A stretch of DNA of 64,000 nucleotides from Thunnus maccoyii (Eukaryota; Chordata; Actinopteri; Scombriformes; Scombridae), in assembly GCF_910596095.1 (NCBI RefSeq), contig NC_056550.1, positions 28,297,699-28,361,698 of the forward strand, written 5' to 3'. This document shows, piece by piece, positions 13,401 through 25,400 of the stretch. Position 1 is the first letter of the stretch, and the number at the start of each line of letters is the position of its first letter. The notes under the pieces were generated by a model that ran no database searches, was not told the origin of the DNA, and saw only the letters and a program-made list of their open reading frames with translations. Position numbers and translations under genes: made by a program.

Positions 13401-16400
13401 TGCTGCCTGCAGAAATCACAGACATTAACAGTACAGTAAGCCCAGGTGTATGTAATTGTGTGTTTCAGACCGTGCGGCGGCCTCTTGGGAGTTGGTGGTG
13501 ATCTCAATGGCCAGCTGGACGCTCTTCTGCAGGGCGTCTCGTGTCCTCTGATCGACGGGCTCCACAGACTGGATGTCCACACTGCTGATCATCAGGTTGT
13601 TCTGGTTGAAGCGCAGGCTGGGACGAACCGCCAGCTTCTCATCGAAGCCAAACACAGCCGAGCAGATGATGCGGTTGGAGTTCTGCGGACAAAAAAAACG
13701 TTATGAGCATAAAAATACAGTCACTTTTCACTTCAGTCTAATGGTTAAAACAAGATAGACGGAGTCCTTGATGAACAACAAATAGTGAAATATGAACCTT
13801 GTGGAAATCATCAAACTGCACAGAGGCGACGGCTCCTCTGACCCGGGAGGCGATGGCTTTACAGGCGTCTCCCACAAAGTCAGGAACTGAAAACAGAGCT
13901 GCTGCCACAGCAGGGTCTGCTGGAGACTTCACATCAAAGTGCCTGACAGGAGATAAAGAGGGATCATGTTCAACATTCACATATCGCAAACTACTGTAAA
14001 TGTAAAGGAGCTGACAGAGCAGACTGTCAGCTCAGTGAGGCTCTCTGCTTTTTGGCAAATACTCTACTCATCAGATGTGACTCAAGGTGTCCTGTGGGGT
14101 TTTTCTTGTAAACAAACAGAATTATGTCTACATTCAGTGTTTCTCACCAAAACGTGTTGAAACGTTGCAAAACTGTGCATTGTTTACATCTGTGTTTATT
14201 TTACACATTTTATACACATTTTTGTAAAAAATACAGCATAAAATCTTTCATAAACTGCAGCAGCACACATGTGGTCTAGATGATGAAATGTCTCTATGGT
14301 TCTGTGTATATTTGACAAACAAAAAGACCTCTGAAGATCCGTATTTCTGAACACAACACTGCTATACGGACTCAGAATACGGAATATGCTGTAGCACGAT
14401 ATTGCACTTAGGCTACCCTTGGCTCTGCAGCCTCATTAAATTTCTGGTGAACTCACTGCGTCGCAGAGAGGCATATTGGGTTTGTATCCTCAGTGCAGTT
14501 GAACCCTTCAGCATCAATGAAGAGCCGAATTTGCCATGCTTCCTCTTATTTATATGTTTGCTGAGGTCATGTGCCTTTTGTGTTTGATTCTAAGTCAAAG
14601 ATATGTGTATTCTTGTTATTCTGCCTTGATTTTAATTTTTGGGTGTGGCACCTGGATATTAGCTCTGGAAATCACCGCCCCTAAATCTATTATCAAATAG
14701 GGTTGAATACTTGTTCCACCTTCTGCCCAATGACAAATGAACACCTGTCCTTGGTTGACTATACCATAACGTTGGTCTGTTTAATATTAAAGACTGCAAA
14801 TCATTCAGTGTGTTCAAGTCTTTTTTCATCTAAAACAGGGACTCACTTGTAAAAGGATTGTTCCATAGCGCTTCTAGCACCATAGAGGTCGTTAACTTTT
14901 AACACAGACCACTTTTTTTCGGTTGTTTTTGTAAATTAAAGCTATTTCTGCAGCAAAAGTGAAATAACTTTCAGTATCTCTGTTGATATCAAGTTATGGG
15001 ACTGTGGAAGATTTGAAACACCTAATTAAGACAAATTAAACAAAGAAATAAAGTCAAATAAATACACATGAGTATACAGTACCAGTTTGGACACACCTTC
15101 TTTCCATTCACTTCAATGAAAAAGTGGGTCCAAACTTTTGACTGTTACTGTATGTGCTTAATGTTTATGTACTGTATGCATTTACTGTAGCATAATTAAA
15201 TGAAAAACATTTTTAAAAAGGAGTATTTAGATTCTTGTCTTCGATAACTAAAGTTGATTTTTTTTCATTTTGGCATGAACAATGTGTTTCCATCTCTAAA
15301 AAGAAAAGTCAGTCAGTCAGTCAGACAGTAATTATTGCAGCAACAACTACGTTGCTTGCTTGTTATTCAAATAATATAACAATAAGAAACTATTGATGAA
15401 TTAATCTTAAGTCTCTGCACTGCAGTGATAACACCCCAACCTCTCCGGTTCTTATTAATATCATCTTTTCAGTCTGTACTGTATGATCATAGAGAACAAA
15501 GAATTACATTTCAAAGGACCTTGAACCCGATAATCAAATAATACTGATACTCTTGTTATTAGTATGAAATTATTATTGAAGTAAACTAAACATTTTTAAT
15601 CCAGTTTAATATATGTTGAATTCAACATATTTATTCCAATAATTTCCAAGTTGCTGTGATGTATATATATAGCTGTTATTTGACTTTTTTAAGCATCTGA
15701 GGGAGAACAGACAAAGAAAAGTCTCTGTCGTGTGTCTAGTTTTACAGAGTGAGCTTGGACTGAGAAGAGGAAGAAGAGGTTCAGATGACAGGATGATGAG
15801 AATCAGACAGATTAAAAGGACATTTTTCACCACGTCAGCTGGTGGACCTCAGTTTGTGTTTGGTTACCAGTTGTAGGAGAGCTGCAGCTGCAGTCGAGCG
15901 TGATCGGCCGTCTCAATGGTGATGATGTCAGTGAAGAAGTCGGGCCCCAGCAGGAGGCAGACGGCCTTGATGACGTTGGCCCTCTTGGGTTTGTCCCCAG
16001 ACAGCGACAGCACAGTGAACTGCTCGTCGGGCCCCAACATCACCATCTCTGGTCCAAACACCACCCTGAAGACAAGACCACAACACCGCCACATTAGCTC
16101 GTTGTTTTACCTCCACTTGCCTCCATCAGGACAGGAAACCCGAGTCCTACCTGGCTTTCTTCTCTCTGTAGTCATACACCTGGACAGCAGCGTTGTGGGG
16201 GACCCTATAGCACACCACCTTGGTCTTGTCCCTCGGCCTGTTCTCACTGGTTGTGGTCCGGTCCGAGCGGTCAGCCAGCGGGTCCCGAGGAGAAGCCAGC
16301 AACGCCTCGACGTTAGCAGGAAGCTCCTTCTGCCACAGCTCCTCATCCTGAGTCAGCATGTAGGTGTGACCGATCACTGCACGCACCTGAGAGGCAGGAA

Positions 16401-19400
16401 GTGACACAACATTTATTTATTTTGAATCACAACACCTTGTGTTTGGTGTGTGATCAATTTCAGACAACAAAAAGAAAATTTGATTTATGGTAAAAATTGT
16501 GTAGCTAATAACTACAACTTAAATGTTGATTTTACTTTCAAGATAACAAAACACATTTCTTTTCAAAGTAATTCATCATCATTAATACAAGCTCTGATCT
16601 AGAACATAGGAGATAGCAGTTGGTTGGTGAGTGTTTTTGAAACTTTATTTTTTTTAAATTTTATGTTATTCAAAGGTTGCAGTCAAGTTGATTCATCTCA
16701 GTTACTATTATTCTTGAGAAAGTTAACTGATATTTGTTACTAGAATAAGCAGAGCTGTTGTTATTGGTGGTGGTTTGCAGTCTAAAACCAGTGGTATGGT
16801 CCTTTAAAGAGATTTTAATGACACTGTTTAAAAGGAAGGTGAGGCGTATCTCTTGTACCTTTCCAGTTTTGATGTCCCGCACGTAGATTCCCTCGTTCTC
16901 GTCAAGTGGGATGGCCTGACGTCTCAGCATCACCTCCACCGTCGCAGGGGGGACATACTCGATGGGCCCCCGCAGCATCCAGCGGTCTCCGGGGCGACGG
17001 AGGACGCCGTTCCTCCGCGATCGCTTGGCCCTCTCCTGCAGTTCCTCCTCCTCCTCTGCCTCCTCTTCTTCCTCACGCTGGCATAGAGAACGAGGGAGAG
17101 AGAGGAGGAGGATGGAGAGAAGGGTTAACGAGGTGATGCATTGGAGTGGTGGGGGTGGAGAAGAAGAGGGGATGGGAGAGAGGCACTGAGAGCAAAATAA
17201 ACACAGGAAATGTAAAAGGAAATTGTAAAAGGAGGATGAGGAGAACATAAAGGGTTGTGTGATAATGAACGATCATGGCATCAGGGGAGGACGGGGAGAG
17301 TGAGGAGTTGTTCAGAGGAAAAAAGGGAGAGAAGAAGAAGAGAGTCGCGGTAGAATGGGTTAGCCAGTTAGGAAGGGAAGATGGTGCAGTGAAGGACAGA
17401 TACACATCTGACTAGCATATTGATAAAGACTTGATAAGAAGTAGGTTAAACACTAAACTCTCACTAAACTCCACTTCCTTTCACAGGAAAAATAACTTCA
17501 AGTTTTATACAAGCAAAGACGTCTCCAAACCTCTTTAATGCTGCCGGCTGAATCTCAAACTGAAGTCCAACCTTGAAATACTATTTTACAAATGAAACTT
17601 TGTCTAGTTAATGCACAAACCGCTGTCTATACTAGAGCTGCAAATATTAGTCAATTAATTGATTAGGTGATCAACAGAAAATTAATTGTTTTGTGTCATT
17701 TTTAAGAAAAAATGTCAACATTCTCTGGTTCCAGCTTCTTAAATGCAGATATTTTCTGGTTTATTTAGTACTCTATGACAGTAAACTGCATATCTTTGGG
17801 TTGTGGACTGTTGGTCGGGACAAAAAAACTTTTTAGGTTGCACAAAAGTTACTGTATGTTTACATGGACACCTGAACACACCAATCAGTGCTGCTGGGTG
17901 TGGTCTGACATGCAAAAGACTTTAAACTTTCAACCAGAGTGAGAGCAGAGACACACCTTTGACTTTTCACTTCATACCAAGCGTCAAAGACCTGTAGGAA
18001 GTTGCAGGTTGTCATTGATCCCGACACACCTGAGTATAAATATGAAGTTTGCTTTTGCAATCACTTTTCTGAGATAAACCGATTGCACAAGATCCACAGA
18101 GAGCAAGTACAGGACGTCTGAGTCAGTACAAAGTTATGTCAGCACCTCCCTTCATTCCTTTACATTCCCAACAACTCCCTCACAGAGGGAAGAGGAACAT
18201 TTCAGACTCAGAGAGACAGCAGATCAGAGTGTCAGAAAACAGAAACAAAATACATTTGAGCTGCAATGATTAGTCGACTGACAGATAATTTTTTCAATCA
18301 AAAATGTCAAATATTTACTGGTTCATAGAATCAGACCTAATTTTTGATACTATTTAAAATCTGCATTTTTAACAATAACCACTCAATGTCTTTACATCCA
18401 GTAATTATCTCTTTATATAGTAGTTTTCATTGTTAGCAGCAGGGTCCACCATTCCTTCACTGCATTCAGATTTAAACACGAGGGATTGACAGGAAATTAT
18501 GCAGTGTATAATCCAGTGTTACGGTTTGTAATCTGTCTGTTCACTCTCCTGTAGTTGTATCAAAGCTGTGTTAGCTTCCTGCTAATGCTAACCCAACATG
18601 GTTTTAGCCTCCTTACACTGGCTCCCAGTATATTATATCATATCACTTACTTTTAAGGCCTCTCCTTCCTGTTATATCTCTGACCTCAGCGGCCCATAAG
18701 AGAGCTCTGATTTTATTATTTTTATTTTATTTGAATTGACTTTTTAATTTCACTTTTTTCTTCATTCTTCATCTTCATTTATTTTATCTAACAACAATGG
18801 AATTTATTTTATGTTTTTTTTAATGTAAATTTATTGATTTTATTTTGCTGCCTCGTGTGACATTTCTTCTACTTGTGTTAAACACAAAAGATGAAACTTT
18901 GATGGAGCTGACGGTTCTGAGTAATGTCACTAATTACTTTTACTGTTGAGTAATTAGTAACATGATTACTTTTCAAAAGCACTAATGTATAAGTGATTGC
19001 ATTTTCCAACTAACTTGCCTGACACTGCTGATGTCTTTATTAAAACAACCCGAGCTGTTAGACACACCAGCTGCTCTTCTGTTGTTGCAGGAGTAAACCA
19101 CACCTGCTGTTACCACGGCAACCACAGGTGTTGCCAGATCAGGCAGACCTGATATCTTAAGGAGTAAAACTTGAATGTTTAGATTCTCTCTCTCTCTCTC
19201 CTCACCTCCTCAGTGTCGTTGAACGCCTCCACAGCTCTCAGCACCAGACCTTCCTCCTCCGACAGCACATACACGTCCTGGATGCCGCGTTCAAGATGCT
19301 CACCTGGCTGCAGGAAAAATGAACGCTCACCCTGACAGAGAGAAAGAAGACATCAGCAAAAAAAAAATTAGTTATTAAGTAGTTATTAGTAGAGCCTCAA

Positions 19401-22400
19401 TGATCAGAAGAAAATTACTCAGCAATAATTTTTTTTATTTCATTTCGAATAATAGTTTTAGTCATTTTTTTAAGCAAATATGCTAAAATTTGCTGGATTT
19501 AGCTTCTCAAATGTTATAATTTTAATCCTTTTCTTTGTCATATATTATAATAAACTGAATAACTTTGGGTTGGATTTGGATTGTTTGGACAACATTAGAC
19601 ATTTAAAGATGAAACTTTTGACTCAGATAATTATAACAGGTATTTTCACTATTTTCTGACGTTTTAAGGACAAAACAATTGATCGAGAAAATAATCTGCT
19701 AGCTTTAAAACTAGCTTTAAATTCCACTACGAAACACTATCTGACCTTAAAACTAGTAAAAAAGACAGATTTAAACCTGTTAAGCTTCATATAAGCAGTA
19801 AATGGTCAGAAATTGAAGTTAAAGATGCTCAAAAAAATAAGTTTAATCTATCTTAGTTATCTTTACTTTCAGTGTTTCTCACCAAAACTCTTTGTGTGTT
19901 TCCTCCAGTTCCAAAGAATCTATTGAAGGTATTTTTTTTACTTATTTTTATTTTATTTATTTGTTTACATCCATGTTTACCTTCCAGTCTTTTTCACTGC
20001 ATATAAAAAACTGCTCAGAGATCAGAAACTCATAATGCTAGAGAAACTGTTAGCACTTAAAATCTTCATTTAAGATATAAGATATAGAAAGTAGTCTATC
20101 TTAAAATAAGGCAAAATCTTGTCTTTAATTAAGCAGTTTGGGAATTATTTATTAACAAAAACATTTGTTAATTAAGTTAAATTCAGACCTGGCGGTCGAT
20201 CTCCTCACCTTCACCACCCTCTTCTGGCCCAGCTGAGGTTTCCCATCAGGTCCGACCGGGTCAAGGATCACACAGTACTGTCGGCTGCTCAGAGTGGTTA
20301 CATCCACCACGCCCACCACCTCTTCGGCCACAGAGGGGATATGAGCCTCCCGGTCCGCCATGGTGACGAGCCACTCCTCCCCTGTACGCCGGTCCCGCCC
20401 GGTGGCGTCTTTAAACGGCCGCAGAGCACGAACGTGGAGCGCTTTCTGATGGCACACAGAGAGTTTCACTAAAAGAATTCTGTAAGACTGTAAGAAGGAT
20501 GTTCTCTTTTGTTTTTGTGGCTCTGAATCAAAGAAGGAACCCACAATCTGACCAGTCTGTGTTACACAAGTCAATTAATCGATTACCAAATTTATTTGCA
20601 CATATGTATTTAAAAAGACAGTAAGAACTTTAAAAAAAAAAAAAAAGTTTGAAAATTGTGCAGGAGAGGTTGGAAACCAAAATGGCTTATGAAAATAGCT
20701 CTCCTACATAACTGGAAGTGGCTGTTGGCACAGATTCCTCTGTATCAATAGTCTGTTTATTGTTGGTATGGAATTAATACACATGCACATTGGTATTGAT
20801 TGCGCAAGATCACATGATCATCATGAATTCAAATTGTTTCAAGATGGAGGAACTTTTTTGCTTGCAGGTGATGCACAAATCCTTCCTGTGGTTTGGGTTA
20901 AAATGGTTAGATTTAGGCACAAAAACCACTTGACAGTCAAAATGTCCAGTTAGTGGTCTACAAGACCACGGTGTTTTTGTCGAAGTCTGTTCCCACCTCA
21001 AATAGTGTCCCCCTCCAGTTGAAATTGTGTTTATGTACCAAAGAACAAACTACTATCGGCACAGAAAACCAGTCCAGACCAACAGCCTGTGGACTACTGG
21101 CATGGAATCCTGTTTTGTGTCAATAGTCCGTAAATTATTGCACCAGCTCCGTAGCCGGAGCCGGTGCCCATAGAAAGACCTTTTTAATTAAAAAATATAT
21201 GTACACAGTATACTGAACTAGACTTTTATTCCATACTGAATAATTCAGCAGTACAGCAAATTAAAATTTCTGTGAACTGGAGATGAAAGACTTGCACTTG
21301 AGTGGCAGGACATTAAAATTCATTAAAGCAAAATTGAGCTGAACTACTGCTGAAAAGTTAGTTTCATTTGATCATTGGTTATAATGTTAAACATGGTGAA
21401 TCAACTTAAATAAAGAACCAAACTCAAAATGAAGTGAAGTCCACAGCTGTTTCTTCTTTTCAGCAGTAAAATTGGTTTTAAGTCTGATTCTCCACACGCT
21501 TACACCTCTTGATCATTTTAGAGTTAACTGAACTGAATCAGGACTGATCCTTGTTTTAATGTGACCAAGCAGTTAGGCTTAAAACAAAGTTTATTCTTTA
21601 CAGTTGTATGAAAAACCAACCAAACACAACCAAAAATAACATATTTAAACTTTCATTATGAGAGATCTCACTGAATTTGACAGATGCTTTGATTCACCAC
21701 TTGGACTATTTAAAAGATACACATTTGGTGTGATTGTGCTGTTGTAATGTGCATACTAAGCCTTTATAGACCAGAAAAACTTGCTTTTTGACTTGCAAGT
21801 CACGTCTCAAAGACTTTAGACTTGACTTGATCCAAAAGATTTAAAAACAGCTGAGAATAATAATAAAATCCCACCACACAGACAGAGAGGCAGTGAAGAA
21901 TGAAGGAGTCAGTCACCTTGTCAGTCAGGATGAACGCATTAACAATGTCGATGACCTCCTCATGGGCACCTGGAAGGTACGCTCCCACCTTACTGACCAG
22001 CCACTCCTCACCTGCACATACACACAGTTGGTGTCACTGTCAGCTTTGAAAGTTAAAACCAGTTTTTATGGCAGTGTGATTTTACTTAAAATGAAAATCT
22101 GTAATTTAACAGATGATTAAAAACAGTATTTTTGGCAGTAAAAGTAATGTTACCATTACAAAAGTAATGTTAGCATTAAAAAGAGTAATGTTGGCATTTA
22201 AAATTTTACGTTGGCATTAAAGAAGTTATGTTAGCAATTAAAAAGAGTAATGTTTGCATTGAAAAAGTTACGTAAGCATTAAAAAAAAAAGTACCATTGG
22301 AATTTAAAGTTATGTTAGCATAAAAAAAGTTATGTTAACATAGGTCTGTAGCCCACTCCTTATCTCTGCTCCAGGCTACATTAGCCACTGCTAGAATAAC

Positions 22401-25400
22401 AGACGGTTGAGTGAATCATGTTGCCTTGTGGGTAACATAGGCGCCAAATTTTGACAAGGAAGAAGAATGTTTGGAATAAAAAAAGAGAATATCTCTAGTT
22501 TTGCTGCATTGATTTTCATCTTTTTTTCTGAAACTGTCCATCAGGAGTCTGATGAGACTCGTTTAAATAACAAACGCGAGCAGAAGCCATTAATGCAAAT
22601 GTGCAGAGCCTGCAAGCTTCAGTATGTCGGGTCCTTCCTGTGTGTGTGTGTGTGTGTGTGTGAGACCTGTGACTCGGCGGACGCCTCCTCGGTCCACTCC
22701 TTCCTTGCGAGCTCTCAGTCGGATGGCCTGGTTCTCTCTGATGACCGTGGCTTTGGTGGTCTCCAGAACCGCCACCTCCTTCCTCGGGATGTAGGTTCCT
22801 GCCACAACATCAAAAAATATTACTAGTCTGAAATATATCAGAATAACTTGTATCAAACACATAGATGATCCTGAATACCTGCACTGAAATACTGAAAAGA
22901 CACTTTTGCCCCATCAGATTAATTCGGACCATGAATGGACACTAAGATAAGAATGTTGTATATGTCACTATTATGTGTTTCTGTGTAACACATATTTGAT
23001 ATCGTGTTCTGTAGTTTAGGATCGTGTTTGGTATGTGATTTGTAGCAGTGATTTGTGTAAATTTACATAACACCTGGAAGTATTTAATTATATGCGGTAT
23101 TATTGTGTGTCATATATCCAACGTGGGATGAACTATTTCAATAATATGACATGAAAATTAAAAATAAATCTTTAATACATTTAGAAATTTGCAAAAATGA
23201 GAGAAACTTACAACAAAATTGGGGAAAAAATGAAATTTATACCAAATTATAAACCTGACTCCTTTAAGTAAGTGAAAAGCACAAGAAATAATTTAACTAG
23301 AGTGCTAACAATGCAAATATATCTGTAAAATAATCCTTTTTATCAAATTTTGTCTTTTGTGAACAATCACACTATAAGACACTATAAAAAATGTCAAAAA
23401 CAAGCTGCAATTTCTAAAATACAGAGCTATTTATCTGCCAAACATATTTGGGTCAAGGCTAAGTATGTAGGAAAAATATTAATATTTATTGTGATATTTA
23501 ATATTTAAGTACGAGAAACAGTCTGTAAACAATTTCTCACCTGCTTAAAATAAATAAGACACGAACATGTTGTTTTACCTAAAAGTAGAGAGTTTTCTAT
23601 GAGAATCAAGACGTGAACTGAATACTTAGAATATGTTAAACGCAGTGTTGTTGGTAACGAGTACTCAGATTACTTTTTTGTTGTAACCAGTAACGTAATG
23701 TGTTAGTTTTGCAATTCAAGTAAATAGTTATCTAGTTAGGTTTTCAAATAAGCAATCAGTTACTGTTAAAATATTACTGTATTTCCCTGTTTCTTTTGTC
23801 GCCACAAAAAACAATAAAAGAGGATCCCTGACGCATTGGCACTGTTTCTTTTCTCATTATGCACCTTTTCCTGCTTCTTGGCAGGTAGCTGCATGCTAGT
23901 GGAAGGTATCCAACCTTACCAGTACCCCACCAGCACCCTATTAATTTTATGTTAACTTGTAATCAAACATTATCATTAATAAAGAGCTGTAAAGGGGTGC
24001 CTGTTATTCCTGTTATTAGCCTGCAGAGTTACAGATACATTCAAAGGTAGGCGTACATTAGGCTGCACGCCTTCTGGACAATATAACCAACATGTGCAAC
24101 GAATCACAAAGGGGTTCTCATTTATGGATTATGAGTTATTTTTCTCAATAGGTAACGCTGTAACGTAACAAGTTACTTTTTAACGGCAGTAATGTTGTAA
24201 TGTAACAAGTTACTCACTTACTTAAAAGTAATGTTACCCCAACACTGGTGACACATTTGTAATATTTATATTAGAGCACAGATTTGACAGATGAATATCT
24301 AGAGTATCTAGAGTCTGATAATAACGTACCCGGCCCTTCGAACAGCCACTCGTCTCCAGCCACTCTCTTCTCTCCTCCCTCCTCCTCAAAGTCCAGCAGC
24401 GCCTGCAGACGCAGCGCCGTGTCCGGATACACGATCTGCAGTGGTGTCACATCCTGATGGACACATACACATACACAAACGTGTCAGACATGACCACCAT
24501 AATGGAAGGAAATTCTCCTCTGACATTCAGGGAAGATTCCAACATTAAACTGTTAAGATTGTGTGTTTCAGTTTGTAAATCAGACAGGAGGGTAGACCAT
24601 GTGGGGAATTTGGGACAATTAATAAAAATAAATTTAAAGTGACAGGTCCCACTTTTTCCTGTCTTTAAAACATGAATTGATTTTTCTGCTAAATAAGGAT
24701 ACCAATTAACATAAAGCCTCTCTACAATTAACAACTTTAATTCTTTACCCATGATAAAACCATGCTCTAGGTTTTTTTCCTTTTCTAAATATCTGCCTTT
24801 TTCTACGTTTAAATTTAGCATTAGCATTGTTCTCAGGGTGAAACCTGTGAAACACAGAACACACACACAGACTTATAAATAAATACATAATAAAACACAT
24901 AAAAACCAGACTGAATTTCATTAGTTGTGCAGGTATTTTCTCATAAACCAAAGTATTGACCAGACGATGGCGCTAGATGAAAAGTCAGAGGATCACCAGA
25001 GTTTCTCACAGACCTGCTGGATCTGCTCTCCAGGGTACAGTGGGAACGGATCCTGGGTCAGACGGATCTCCAGGTCGGCATGGCGGAGTTTGGCCTGACC
25101 GGATTGGTCAAAGAGGACCTGGCCGTTGTCATCGCGGGCCACAGGGTTGGCGACCACGCAGTAGTGACGCGGTGGCACCATGATCATACGCTCCGGAGAG
25201 AAGAGCACTCTGGGAAAGAAACAAGTGAAACAGGATGAGGCAAGCACCCAGGAGCAGGACCGGGTTCTGAAGCCGGTTTGACGTAGTGGCCAAACCGTAA
25301 CCATCACGTGATGCACACTGGCCCATAAAAGAATTCTGCCCATAGATTTACATTGTGAAAGAGACATTTGTAAATCAGAGGATAACATTTTTTGAGCATC

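Noticed and set aside
16670-17248. 192-codon minus-strand frame around mvp exon 8
   Set aside because: Only 17077-16859 is exon. The rest is intron read-through, shown by the splice sites and by loss of MVP similarity on both sides.
24447-24866. Open frame of 139 codons on the minus strand, with partners at 38625-38825 and 51291-51675
   Set aside because: It is intron 2 sequence shared by the three paralogs. The frames differ between copies, no splice pattern or family match supports coding, and the sequence is explained by common descent of the introns.
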